A stretch of 64,000 nt of DNA from a bacterium HR19 (GTDB lineage Bacteria; Calescibacteriota; Calescibacteriia; Calescibacteriales; Calescibacteriaceae). Under the pieces are notes generated by a model. The model ran no database searches. It was not told where the DNA came from and saw only the letters and a list, made by a program, of their open reading frames with translations. The DNA lies in NCBI GenBank assembly GCA_002898315.1, contig BEHV01000008.1:1-64000 (forward strand), in the 5' to 3' direction. How positions within the stretch are numbered: position 1 is the first letter of the stretch; each line of letters opens with the position of its first letter. Shown in pieces: positions 18,090 through 27,036 of this stretch. Made by a program: the position numbers and the translations under genes.

Positions 18090-19124
18090 TCAATTGCTTT
18101 TTCCTTTTCTGAAATTTTCTAATTCCTCTTCAATCTTTTTCAAAAAGTCATGAGAATATTCGGTATTTTCAGCGTACCATATTTTCTTTCTCACTTCATC
18201 GCGAAACCAATTTATCTCATCATCTGAAACATCAACAAATTTAATGTTCATCATTTTCAACCTTTCAATAGATTTCTTATTCCCTTCTCTTATTTTTTCT
18301 GTAATCCATTTTCTTTTCTGTTTCAGAGCAGTTTCAAGAGATGATCTGAAATCAACAGGGAGCGTATCCCATGATTTCTTATAGATTACCACAGCTCCCG
18401 CTTCAAATCTATAAGGATAGTTTATCATAACCTTTGTGAGATTACACCATTGAAGAGAGATACAAGCCATAGGAGATAGGTCAACGGTCTCCAGCATTCC
18501 TGTTTCAAGAGCAGAAAGGACATCTGGCACGAGAACGAAAATAGGACTTGTGCCGAAAATCTTCACCACATTCAATATCACTCTTTCATCTTTCCAGCCC
18601 CACATATGCGTTTTACCTAAATCTTTCAGTTTTGAAACATCTTTTCTTGTAGTGAAGAAATAAGAAAATCCCTGCTCTGTAAGAAGAAGCAGTTTAAAAC
18701 CTCTCTTTTCAAAGAATTTTTCAAAATCTGGAAGGAATTTATCAAAAATGAAATCAACTTCTTTTTCGTTTCTGAACAGCATAGGAAGGTCAAGAACAGA
18801 GAGTTCTGGAGCGATTTTTTTTATTCCAAGCGTTGTAAAACCGCCACCTTGAAGCTGACCTATTCTTATTTTTTTTATCATCTCATCTTCATCTCCCATC
18901 ACTCCTCCGGTGTAAAAGATTATTCTTGGTTTTTCAGCTGATCTATGTAAAACCTCGTCAAATACATCATTTATAGCTTTGACCCAATCACTGTCTGCTG
19001 GTGCCAATGTACCGAGTTTCAACACCGCCTGTGGAAACACATAAGAAAAGAAAAATAACGAGAAAACAAGAGGGACCAAAAGATAAACCAGAAAACTGCT
19101 TCGCAAAAAATTTTTCTTTCTCAT
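18090..19124 (-). CDS. TRAP transporter solute-binding protein (DctP family)
   Basis: A 344-aa exported protein with a signal peptide (VLLVPLVFSLFFFSYVFPQA region) and the DctP fold: LKLGTLAPADSDWVKAINDVF at the mature N-terminus, a GGVMGDEDEMIKKIRIGQLQGGGFT block and LDLPMLFRNEKEVDFIFD. The Arg that usually binds the ligand carboxylate is not certain from sequence. No DctQ or DctM membrane subunits lie beside it, so it either works with components elsewhere or has another role. A TAAAAT hexamer ends 6 bases before the ATG, without a Shine-Dalgarno. Confidence 0.87.
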   Translation of the reverse strand: MRKKNFLRSSFLVYLLVPLVFSLFFFSYVFPQAVLKLGTLAPADSDWVKAINDVFDEVLHRSAEKPRIIFYTGGVMGDEDEMIKKIRIGQLQGGGFTTLGIKKIAPELSVLDLPMLFRNEKEVDFIFDKFLPDFEKFFEKRGFKLLLLTEQGFSYFFTTRKDVSKLKDLGKTHMWGWKDERVILNVVKIFGTSPIFVLVPDVLSALETGMLETVDLSPMACISLQWCNLTKVMINYPYRFEAGAVVIYKKSWDTLPVDFRSSLETALKQKRKWITEKIREGNKKSIERLKMMNIKFVDVSDDEINWFRDEVRKKIWYAENTEYSHDFLKKIEEELENFRKGKSN

Positions 19125-19156
19125 AAACTAATTTTAATCATAAATTTAAGATTAAA

Positions 19157-19576
19157 CTACATAAAAACAAGAGTCGCTTTTGCAATACACAAAAGCCTCC
19201 CGTCTCTTACCGAATAATACTCGGTTTCAAAAACAACAAAAACCATCTTACGCCCGGTCCTCTTGCTCACCTTCTCGTAAATATCGGCTACACGAGTCCT
19301 ATACCTTATCCTCTCCCCATAATCAGGAAAAGAGAAAAACTCATACTCCTGCTCGGCATGTAAAAAAGTTCTAAAACCCTTCACTCCGTGATCAGGTCTG
19401 CCCTTCCTAAAACAAGTAAAAAATGTCGGCGGGATAATTTTGTTTTTGATGTACTCATCAATGTTCTCCTCCCGTATAGCTAATAAGAACCTCTCAACAT
19501 CTTTTGAGCAGAAGTCCTCCTCTATCCACTCCCCCCACTTACCCTTCACTTCCTCTGAAAAAGTTAGCTCATCCAT
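19157..19576 (-). CDS. Hot-dog fold protein, MaoC-like N-terminal / FAS1-like dehydratase domain
   Basis: A 139-aa protein matching the N-terminal half-domain of MaoC-type dehydratases: IPPTFFTCFRKGRPDHGV followed by FLHAEQEYEFFSFPDYGERIRYRTRVADIYEK, with the long hot-dog helix lying between. These domains act on acyl-thioesters in fatty-acid metabolism, often paired with a second half-domain protein. No partner half-domain gene is adjacent. Its start is unusual only in lacking a Shine-Dalgarno. Confidence 0.7.
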   Translation of the reverse strand: MDELTFSEEVKGKWGEWIEEDFCSKDVERFLLAIREENIDEYIKNKIIPPTFFTCFRKGRPDHGVKGFRTFLHAEQEYEFFSFPDYGERIRYRTRVADIYEKVSKRTGRKMVFVVFETEYYSVRDGRLLCIAKATLVFM

Positions 19577-19585
19577 ACTATATCA

Positions 19586-19591
19586 ATTTTA
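19586..19591 (-). promoter_or_regulatory. Candidate -10 element (TAAAAT) for a leaderless transcript
   Basis: On the minus strand TAAAAT ends exactly 9 bases before the ATG at 19576. There is no Shine-Dalgarno and no -35 box is evident. Confidence 0.5.
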
Positions 19592-19659
19592 TATCATGCT
19601 TAATGTTTTAAAAAGAATTTTTTCAGCAAAGCTTTTTGAGTATTTTACATCAAAGATTT

Positions 19660-21870
19660 TCATTTATCTTTCAGAACCTTTGAAGGAAATGGAGAGATGA
19701 GTTGTTTCTTTCCGTTCCCAAGCTGAGCAGAATTATTAAATCCAAAACACCAAAGGTAATTATCTTTTATAAAGCATGTATGAAAAGCACCTGCGAAAAC
19801 CCTCTGAACACCATTGCCAACATAATTGAAAAGCGAATTTCCACCAGTTTGACCGTAGGTTCCATCTCCCCAACATATAAGTTCTCCGTTGGACTTCAAG
19901 GCACAGGTATGATACCATCCACATACCACATCAGAAATATTTTCCATAACCTGTTTCGGATTTCTCTGAATATCAAAGCTTCCATCTCCGACCTGACCCT
20001 TGTCGTTCCCTCCCCAACAGTAAAGTTTTCCATCAAAAGACAGAGCGCAAGAATGATAGTATCCTGCACAAACCTTTGAAATCCCCGATGAAAAAACAAG
20101 TTGTGCCTGATGAGTTGATGAGTTAGGTAAAGAAACACCAAGCTGACCGTATCCGTTCCACCCCCAGCACCACAGAGAACCATCTTGTTTTACCGCACAG
20201 GTATGGGCATAACCCAAAGATACATGAGAAACACCAAAAGAGAAAATCTTATAAGGTGAAGTCGCTATATCACCATATTGATAAGAAGTTCCAACCTGCC
20301 CGTAGTAATTCCATCCCCAACAATATAAGCTTCCATCGTTTTTTATAGCGCACGAGTGAGCATATCCGAGAGAAAAAGCCCTAACATTCTCCAGAACCTT
20401 AGTGATAGGATTTTGGATTGAAATTGAACTTCCATCTATCTGTCCGTAATCACCTCTTCCCAAGCAGTTTAAGTTTTTCATATAATCTAAGTAGCAAGTG
20501 TGGTATGCTCCCGCAGAGACATCAAGAGCAGATACAGAGTCAGAGTAAGAAGGATTCAGCACACACTCCAACTTTCCATCTCCGTCGCAGTCAAAGTCGG
20601 GCTGAACTGTTACCTGCCCGAAAGAGTTATCTCCCCAACAATAAAGTTTTCCATCAGACAAAACAGCACAAGAGTGATATAAACCCAAACCAACAGAAGA
20701 AACACTATCTAAAAAGTTAAGGTTTCTTGTCAGAGCAGAGATGACCTCTGAATAACCTGATCTCCCAAAAAGGTTTTCAGCATAAACTCTAATGAAGTAT
20801 CTCTTTCCCGGCTCAAGTCCAAAAATATAGCCATAAGTTATATCTTTCCCAAACTCTTGCTTCGTGACAACATAAGAGAAATCTTCGGTCTCAGATACCT
20901 CAACAATAAATTTGCTCTCATTTTTTGAGTTATCTTTCCAGCTAATTCCCAGAATATACCAAGATATGAAATTTATCTGAGGAGCGGAAGGAGTAAGACA
21001 CGCGGGAAACCCTTCATCTACAAAACCATCGCAGTTATCGTCAATAAGATTGCATACTTCACTCGCAGAAGGATTAACCGCCGGATTATTGTCATCACAA
21101 TCACCAGCTTGAGTTGTGTATCCCTGAGGCATAGTACAATCTGGTTTTTCTATTGGGTTGGCTTTACCAAATCCATCTCCATCAACATCAGGGAAAAATA
21201 CACAAGAAGAAGGACAGTTTTCATCAACTTTACCGTCGCAGTTATTATCTTTGCCATCTCCGCATATTTCCTGTTTTGAGGGGTTTATTTCAGGAGAAGA
21301 ATCATCACAATCCCCTCCAACATCAGATAAGCCATCTGGTTTTTTACAAGATAGAACATATAGATTGCTATCACCAAAACCATCTTGGTCTTGGTCAATG
21401 TAAAATTTCTTTGCTGGACAGCTTGATGAGTCAAACGGGTCTGTGCCACTTAAAATCTCATCAAGGTTTGAGCTCCCATCATTATCGGAGTCAGGAAGAT
21501 TCGCTTTGGAAATATCTGTTATGTCATACTCGGGTATCCGTGGGGAAAAAGTGGCAGTATATTCAACAAGGGCGATACCTTTGTAAATCAAGCTTATATA
21601 AGCTCTGTATTGAGAATTTGAAAAAGGCAAAAGAAAGGAAACATAAGTTATTCCTTGCGATTGATATATCTGACTTTCTCCTTCAAATTTTTTTCCTGAA
21701 AAAATATCGTGGACTTCAAATTTTGCTTTCACATCTTCAAAAGACGGGAGTTTGAAAAGAACTCTTAACTTGAGAGTAAAAAAAATCTCTTCCTCTACCG
21801 CTTTTTTACCGGAGCAAGAAGAAAAGAGATACAGAAAGAGCAAAAATAAAAGAGATTTTTTAGTTCTCAT
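19660..21870 (-). CDS. Large lipoprotein with TSP3/MopE-type metal-binding repeats, FN3 and RCC1 propeller
   Basis: A 736-aa predicted lipoprotein (lipobox FSSC near residue 19). After a beta domain, residues about 115-140 hold an Asp-rich thrombospondin-3-like repeat (DSDNDGSSNLDEILSGTDP). Two MopE-type units follow, with GGDCDDSSPEINPSKQEICGD and GDCDDNNPAVNPSASEVCN, each closed by DNNCDG or DDNCDG. Then comes a fibronectin-III domain. The C-terminal half has about seven RCC1 repeats with the motif HxCA...LYCWG...GQ, expected to form one propeller. The Asp-rich part should bind calcium. The architecture is typical of myxobacterial surface proteins. Role unknown; a calcium-stabilised surface or adhesion protein is my inference. 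Confidence 0.85.
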   Translation of the reverse strand: MRTKKSLLFLLFLYLFSSCSGKKAVEEEIFFTLKLRVLFKLPSFEDVKAKFEVHDIFSGKKFEGESQIYQSQGITYVSFLLPFSNSQYRAYISLIYKGIALVEYTATFSPRIPEYDITDISKANLPDSDNDGSSNLDEILSGTDPFDSSSCPAKKFYIDQDQDGFGDSNLYVLSCKKPDGLSDVGGDCDDSSPEINPSKQEICGDGKDNNCDGKVDENCPSSCVFFPDVDGDGFGKANPIEKPDCTMPQGYTTQAGDCDDNNPAVNPSASEVCNLIDDNCDGFVDEGFPACLTPSAPQINFISWYILGISWKDNSKNESKFIVEVSETEDFSYVVTKQEFGKDITYGYIFGLEPGKRYFIRVYAENLFGRSGYSEVISALTRNLNFLDSVSSVGLGLYHSCAVLSDGKLYCWGDNSFGQVTVQPDFDCDGDGKLECVLNPSYSDSVSALDVSAGAYHTCYLDYMKNLNCLGRGDYGQIDGSSISIQNPITKVLENVRAFSLGYAHSCAIKNDGSLYCWGWNYYGQVGTSYQYGDIATSPYKIFSFGVSHVSLGYAHTCAVKQDGSLWCWGWNGYGQLGVSLPNSSTHQAQLVFSSGISKVCAGYYHSCALSFDGKLYCWGGNDKGQVGDGSFDIQRNPKQVMENISDVVCGWYHTCALKSNGELICWGDGTYGQTGGNSLFNYVGNGVQRVFAGAFHTCFIKDNYLWCFGFNNSAQLGNGKKQLISPFPSKVLKDK

Positions 21871-21946
21871 AAAATCAATTTTCTGAAAAATTAATCATCA
21901 AATCTCTGTTTTACTATTATGTTAAAAATGCGTTTTACATATTTCT

Positions 21947-24900
21947 ATGCCAAAAAGGACTGATATAAAGAAAATTCTTGTAATCGGCTCGGGTCCTATA
22001 ATCATAGGGCAAGCAGCAGAATTTGATTATTCGGGGACACAAGCTTTAAAAGCTCTGAGACAAGAAGGCTATGAAATAGTCGTCGTAAATTCAAATCCAG
22101 CGACAATAATGACAGACCCTGAATTCGCAGATAGAACCTATATTGAACCGCTCACTGTTGATTTTTTAGAAAAAATAATAGAGAAGGAAAGACCTGACGC
22201 TATACTTTCAACACTTGGGGGGCAAACCGCTCTCAATCTCTCAGCAGAACTCCACGAACAGGGAATACTGCAAAAATATTCAGTTGAACTCATAGGTGCA
22301 AAATACGAAACGATAAAAAAAGCAGAAGATAGAGAAGAGTTCAAAAAAGCGATGCTCAAAATAGGACTTAGAGTTCCAAAATCATTTTTTGTTGATTCAA
22401 AGGAAAAAATGAAAGAGGCATTCAAAGAGATCGGAGTGCCGGCTGTCATAAGACCATCATTCACACTCGGAGGAACAGGTGGTTCAATAGTATGGAAAGA
22501 AGAAGAATTTTTTGATAAACTAAAATTCGCCCTTGAAATAAGTCCCAAAGGTTCAGCAATAGTTGAAGAATACCTTGATGGATGGAAAGAGTTTGAACTT
22601 GAAGTCATGCGAGATAAAAATGACAACTTCTCTGTGGTATGTACAATAGAGAACTTTGACCCGATGGGAGTTCACACGGGGGACTCAATAACCGTCGCAC
22701 CAGCACAAACTCTTACAGATAAAGAGTTCCAGGCAATGAGAGATGCAGCAAAAAGAATAATGATTGAAATAGGAGTTGATACAGGTGGCTCAAACATACA
22801 GTTTGCAGTAAATACCAAAACCGGAGAAATAGCTGTTATAGAGATGAACCCGAGGGTTTCAAGGAGTTCAGCGCTGGCTTCAAAAGCCACAGGATTCCCA
22901 ATAGCAAAAATCGCCTCGCTCCTCGCAGTCGGCTACACACTTGATGAAATACCAAACTTCATAACTAAAAAAACCCCCGCTTCATTTGAACCATCAATAG
23001 ATTACGTCGTCGTAAAAATCCCAAGGTTTGACTTCGAAAAATTCCCGGAAGTTGACCCCTATCTTGGAACTCAGATGAAATCAATCGGAGAAGTCATGGC
23101 GATAGGAAGAAATTTCAGAGAAGCTTTTTTGAAAGCAATATCTTCACTTGAAAAGCACCCATCTTTCCCAGTAAAACTTAACATCAAAGATGAAGAACTG
23201 GAAAAATTTCTCAAACCACATCCTTTCAGAATATTTGCTATCTTTGAGCTGATAAGAAGAGGTAAAAGCATAGAAGAGCTATCTGAAAAGACAAAAATAG
23301 ACACATGGTTCCTCAATCAGATGAAAAGAATAATTGAGATAGAAAGAAAATTAGAAAAGCATAAACTTGAAGATGTTCCCGATGAACTTTTATATGAAGC
23401 AAAAGCAAGCGGGTTTTCAGATGAATACCTCGCACATTTATTTAAAAGAACAGAAAAAGAGATATTTCAAAGAAGAAGGGAGAAAAATATCATACCTGTT
23501 TTCAAGTGTGTTGATACTTGCGCAGGAGAGTTCCCCGCCTTAACACCATACTACTACTCCTCATACGATTTTGAAAACGAGTCATATGTCATAAATAAAC
23601 CAAAAGGTATAGTGCTCGGAGCAGGACCGAACAGAATAGGACAGGGAATAGAGTTTGATTATGCAGCTTGCCATGCCATATTTGCACTGCGGGAGATCGG
23701 ATACTACTCAATTATGGTCAACTCAAATCCAGAGACCGTCTCAACCGACTACGATACCTCAGACAAACTCTATTTTAGCCCGATAAATCGGGAAAATGTT
23801 CTTGAAATACTTTACCATGAGAAGCCAGACCTTGTTTTCGTGAGCTTTGGAGGTCAAACCCCTCTCAAACTCGCAAAAGTGATACAGGAAAACGGATTCC
23901 AAATAGCAGGAACTCCGCCTGAATCAATAGACATTGCAGAAGACAGAGGAAAATTCAGGGAGCTTATTGATAACCTTGGAATAGACCAGCCCCCATCTGA
24001 GACAGCGTTTTCAGAAAAAGAAGCACTTGAAAAAGCTGAAAGATTAGGATACCCCGTTCTTGTAAGACCATCTTATGTCCTTGGCGGAAGAGCTATGGCA
24101 ATATGTAACTCACCAGAAGACCTCATTTCATATCTCAAAGATGCATTCTTTGTTTCAGAAGATAAACCCGTCCTCATAGATAAATTCCTTGAGGGAGCGG
24201 TTGAAGTAGATATTGACCTTGTATGCGATGGCAAAGATGTTTTGTTCGGAGGGATTTTGAGGCATGTTGAACCAGCGGGAATTCACTCGGGCGACTCCGC
24301 AAACTTTATCCCTCCATACGGATTCTCCAAAAAACTCAAAGGTGATATAGTAGATATTTGTTATACAATCGCACGCTGGCTCGGAGTCGTAGGAATCATG
24401 AACCTACAACTGGCTGTATCCGACGGGAAAGTATATGTCCTTGAAGCAAACCCGAGGTCATCAAGAACAGTCCCCTTCATATCAAAAGCAATAGGGATAC
24501 CACTTGCTAAAATAGCAACATATGTTATGTGTGGCAAAACTTTATCTGAATTAGGAATAAGAGGATATTTTGAATCAAAATATTTTGCGGTAAAAGAGGT
24601 TGTTCTTCCGTTTCTGAAATTGAGACACGACCCAATTCTTGGTCCCGAAATGCGTTCAACAGGAGAAGTCATGGGTGTTGATTTTTCTCCCTACTTTGCA
24701 TTCTACAAAGCTCAACTCGCAGCAGGAAACAAAATTCCTCTTTCAGGCTCAGCACTCCTGACAGTAAGAGACAAAGATAAACAAAGGACGCTAAAATTAG
24801 CCACAGAACTTGAAAAACTCGGATTTGAGATATTTGCAACAGAAGGAACCCACAAATTTCTCACAAATCGCGGAGTCAAATCAAAAAAGGTTTTCAAGCT

Positions 24901-25183
24901 GGGAGAAGGTAAGCCAGATATAATTGACCTTGTTGAGTCAAAGAAAGTAAATTTACTCATCAACACTTTTGATTATGATAAAAAAGCCATCAGCGATTCC
25001 GCTTATATTCGCAGGTCCGCCATATTCAATCAGATATGCTACTTCACAACAATAGAATCGGCTGAATTTGCAGTAGCAAGTATAAAAGAGATAAAAGAAA
25101 AACTCGGTGGAGACATAAGAAAACTTGATGTGTACTGCATCCAGGACATCTACAAAATAGAAAAAGTTTTTTCCGCCCTCTAA
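21947..25183 (+). CDS. carB: Carbamoyl-phosphate synthase large subunit
   Basis: Full-length 1078-aa enzyme that makes carbamoyl phosphate for pyrimidines and arginine. Both ATP-grasp halves are present, beginning at [26 protein letters not shown] and at [25 protein letters not shown], and the C-terminal MGS-like regulatory domain starts near [17 protein letters not shown]. No small subunit (carA) gene lies in the window. There is no Shine-Dalgarno close to the ATG. The stop codon overlaps that of smpB on the other strand by four bases, with no terminator between them. Confidence 0.98.
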   Translation: MPKRTDIKKILVIGSGPIIIGQAAEFDYSGTQALKALRQEGYEIVVVNSNPATIMTDPEFADRTYIEPLTVDFLEKIIEKERPDAILSTLGGQTALNLSAELHEQGILQKYSVELIGAKYETIKKAEDREEFKKAMLKIGLRVPKSFFVDSKEKMKEAFKEIGVPAVIRPSFTLGGTGGSIVWKEEEFFDKLKFALEISPKGSAIVEEYLDGWKEFELEVMRDKNDNFSVVCTIENFDPMGVHTGDSITVAPAQTLTDKEFQAMRDAAKRIMIEIGVDTGGSNIQFAVNTKTGEIAVIEMNPRVSRSSALASKATGFPIAKIASLLAVGYTLDEIPNFITKKTPASFEPSIDYVVVKIPRFDFEKFPEVDPYLGTQMKSIGEVMAIGRNFREAFLKAISSLEKHPSFPVKLNIKDEELEKFLKPHPFRIFAIFELIRRGKSIEELSEKTKIDTWFLNQMKRIIEIERKLEKHKLEDVPDELLYEAKASGFSDEYLAHLFKRTEKEIFQRRREKNIIPVFKCVDTCAGEFPALTPYYYSSYDFENESYVINKPKGIVLGAGPNRIGQGIEFDYAACHAIFALREIGYYSIMVNSNPETVSTDYDTSDKLYFSPINRENVLEILYHEKPDLVFVSFGGQTPLKLAKVIQENGFQIAGTPPESIDIAEDRGKFRELIDNLGIDQPPSETAFSEKEALEKAERLGYPVLVRPSYVLGGRAMAICNSPEDLISYLKDAFFVSEDKPVLIDKFLEGAVEVDIDLVCDGKDVLFGGILRHVEPAGIHSGDSANFIPPYGFSKKLKGDIVDICYTIARWLGVVGIMNLQLAVSDGKVYVLEANPRSSRTVPFISKAIGIPLAKIATYVMCGKTLSELGIRGYFESKYFAVKEVVLPFLKLRHDPILGPEMRSTGEVMGVDFSPYFAFYKAQLAAGNKIPLSGSALLTVRDKDKQRTLKLATELEKLGFEIFATEGTHKFLTNRGVKSKKVFKLGEGKPDIIDLVESKKVNLLINTFDYDKKAISDSAYIRRSAIFNQICYFTTIESAEFAVASIKEIKEKLGGDIRKLDVYCIQDIYKIEKVFSAL

Positions 25184-25626
25184 AACCTACGGAGTTCCCT
25201 CTCCTTTCTTCTCATCTCTCTTTCTATTATATCTTTTCTTTTATCCCAGAGTTTCTTTTTCTTCCCCAAACCTATTTCTATTTTCACAAGCTTGTTATCT
25301 TTTATTATGACCGAAAGAGGAATTATTTTCATCTCTTTTCTTGTTGCTTTACCGTAGAGTTTTTCTATTTCTTCTTTTGTGAGGAGAAGTGCTCTTGTAC
25401 GAGTTGGTTCATGACCAAAATGCGAGTTCTGATAGGGTGCAACATACATATTCAAAATAAAAGGTCTGCCCTTTATGAATGTTATAACCGCCTCATCGAT
25501 AGAGACATTGCCTTTTCTTATTGATTTTACTTCCGAGCCGAGCAAGCTTATTCCGGCGATAAATTTTTCTTCTATTTCGTATTCGTTTGCGGTTCTATTT
25601 TTTGTTATGACTTTTATGTTTGGCAT
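25180..25626 (-). CDS. smpB: SsrA-binding protein SmpB
   Basis: The 148-aa protein binds tmRNA and brings it to stalled ribosomes. It has the expected [30 protein letters not shown] block, NMYVAPYQ and the Lys/Arg-rich C-terminal tail that enters the mRNA channel. I start at ATG 25626; a TTG two codons upstream is also open. The ATG lies only 9 bases after the 3' end of tRNA-Ser on the same strand, with no room for a Shine-Dalgarno, so the mRNA made by tRNA processing would be nearly leaderless. No ssrA gene is visible nearby. Confidence 0.95.
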   Translation of the reverse strand: MPNIKVITKNRTANEYEIEEKFIAGISLLGSEVKSIRKGNVSIDEAVITFIKGRPFILNMYVAPYQNSHFGHEPTRTRALLLTKEEIEKLYGKATRKEMKIIPLSVIIKDNKLVKIEIGLGKKKKLWDKRKDIIEREMRRKERELRRF

Positions 25627-25635
25627 TTTCAAGGG

Positions 25636-25724
25636 CGGAGGGGACGGGATTTGAACCCGTGCGCCCCTTTTTACAGGGCACGTGGTTTCCAGCCACGCTC
25701 CTTGGACCGCTCGGACACCCCTCC
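25636..25724 (-). tRNA. tRNA-Ser (anticodon GGA)
   Basis: Class II cloverleaf of 89 bases: acceptor GGAGGGG pairs with CCCCTCC, anticodon stem CGTGG/CCACG encloses the loop CTGGAAA with GGA at 25688-25690, and there is a long variable arm and a GGTTCAAATCC T-arm. The 3' CCA is not encoded (CCC follows the discriminator), so it must be added by nucleotidyltransferase. smpB starts 9 bases later. Confidence 0.97.
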
Positions 25725-25732
25725 TTTTACTA

Positions 25733-25807
25733 TGGCTGGGGGGCGAGGACTCGAACCTCGACCCTCGGATCCAGAGTCCGATGTTCTGCCAATTAAACTA
25801 CCCCCCA
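25733..25807 (-). tRNA. tRNA-Gln (anticodon CTG)
   Basis: A 75-base cloverleaf including an encoded CCA. Acceptor TGGGGGG pairs with CCCCCCA; the anticodon stem TCGGA/TCCGA encloses CTCTGGA with CTG at 25772-25774. It lies 8 bases upstream of tRNA-Ser on the same strand, so tRNA-Gln, tRNA-Ser and smpB probably form one transcript. A TATACT hexamer at 25833-25838 (minus strand) is a candidate -10. Confidence 0.96.
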
Positions 25808-25965
25808 AAATATGAAAAATCACTTACTTAAAAGTATAAATAGAAAAAACAAGTTTTGCTCTTTTTCGTCTTTCTTCCTCAGCACCCAGTGTGAAAAATT
25901 TTCCTCTCGGACAAATTTCCGCAAACAAAGTTTATTGTAAAAATAAAAATCGGGGCAAATTTTAG

Positions 25966-25971
25966 TAAAAT
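25966..25971 (+). promoter_or_regulatory. Candidate -10 element (TAAAAT) for a leaderless transcript
   Basis: TAAAAT ends exactly 9 bases before the ATG at 25981. There is no Shine-Dalgarno between them and no -35 box at the usual distance. Confidence 0.5.
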
Positions 25972-25980
25972 TAAGCTCTA

Positions 25981-26946
25981 ATGTTAAGGGTCGGGGTGAT
26001 TGGACTGGGCTTTGCTGGTAAAATCCACCTTGAAAAACTTGCAGAAAACGAACTCGTCAAAATATCAGCAATATGCGACATAGAAGAAGAAAAAATTGAA
26101 TCCGCAAAAGACCTCCTGAAAAAACTCAAAAGAGAAGAAGTTGAAATCGCCTCAAAAAACTTTGAAGATGTGCTACCTTTCTGTGATGCCATATTTATAG
26201 CAACACCCGCAAAATCACACTACAAAATACTCAAAAAATCCATTGAAAACGGCAAACATGTGTTTGTAGAAAAACCCATTACCACTAAATACGAACAGGC
26301 AGAAGAGCTCAAACAAATCGCAAAGAAAAAAGGAGTTATAGTTCAGGTCGGATACATAGAAAGATTCAACTCCGCTTACACATTCGCAAAACAGTTCATA
26401 AAAATGCCAGGGTATATCAGAGCCGAAAGATTGAGCCAGTTTCCCGGAAGAGGAACAGATATAGATGTTATATTTGACATAATGATTCACGATATAGACG
26501 CACTCATAGGATTAATAAACGATACACAAATAGAAACGATAGAAGCCATGGGAATACCAGTTATAACAGATAAACCCGACATCGCTATGGCAAGAATAAA
26601 ATTTTTGAAAGGATGCATAGCAGAACTTACTTCCTCCCGTGTCTCATACAGGAAATTCAGAAAGATGAGAATATTTCAGACCGGGTCGTATATATCAATT
26701 GATTTCCTTGAAAGAAGAACAGAAGTTTACAAAAGAGAAAAGCTGAACGGAAAATATGAGATCAAAGCTATAATAAGGAACTTTGAAAATTCAGACCCGA
26801 TGAAAAAAGAGATTGATTCTTTCATCTCCTGCATACTTGATGGTAAGGAACCAGAAATATCAATAGAAGAGGCATCAAAGTCAATCCTCATCGCAGAAAA
26901 AATAAAAGAAGCCCTTATCTTCATGCCCGAAAACTCAATCGGGTAA
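25981..26946 (+). CDS. Gfo/Idh/MocA-family NAD(P)-dependent oxidoreductase
   Basis: A 321-aa protein with an N-terminal Rossmann domain (VGVIGLGFAGKIHLEKLAE) and the family signature EKPITTKYEQAEEL; the Lys of the EKP motif is the usual catalytic residue. The C-terminal substrate domain includes DIMIHDIDALIGL, whose His is the second conserved active-site residue. Family members act on sugars, nucleotide sugars and biliverdin. The neighbours give no clue to the substrate. Confidence 0.88.
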   Translation: MLRVGVIGLGFAGKIHLEKLAENELVKISAICDIEEEKIESAKDLLKKLKREEVEIASKNFEDVLPFCDAIFIATPAKSHYKILKKSIENGKHVFVEKPITTKYEQAEELKQIAKKKGVIVQVGYIERFNSAYTFAKQFIKMPGYIRAERLSQFPGRGTDIDVIFDIMIHDIDALIGLINDTQIETIEAMGIPVITDKPDIAMARIKFLKGCIAELTSSRVSYRKFRKMRIFQTGSYISIDFLERRTEVYKREKLNGKYEIKAIIRNFENSDPMKKEIDSFISCILDGKEPEISIEEASKSILIAEKIKEALIFMPENSIG

Positions 26947-27036
26947 ATAAAATACATTCACAAAAGCCGAAAAACAAAAAATTTCCAAAAGAATTAAAAT
27001 AAAAACAACAAAATTAAAAAAGGAGGTGAAAAGATA

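Noticed and set aside
21153..21755. 200-codon plus-strand open frame opposite the MopE/RCC1 lipoprotein, rich in His, Gln and Ser
   Set aside because: The composition comes from reading the Asp/Gly-rich repeats in antisense; the repeat protein on the other strand is well supported.
22138..22626. 162-codon minus-strand open frame inside carB
   Set aside because: Antisense shadow; the Ser/Phe-rich composition mirrors the coding strand and carB is certain.
25636..25980. A tmRNA (ssrA) gene next to smpB
   Set aside because: The two structured RNAs there are complete tRNA-Ser and tRNA-Gln; no tmRNA tag-reading frame or pseudoknot region is visible.
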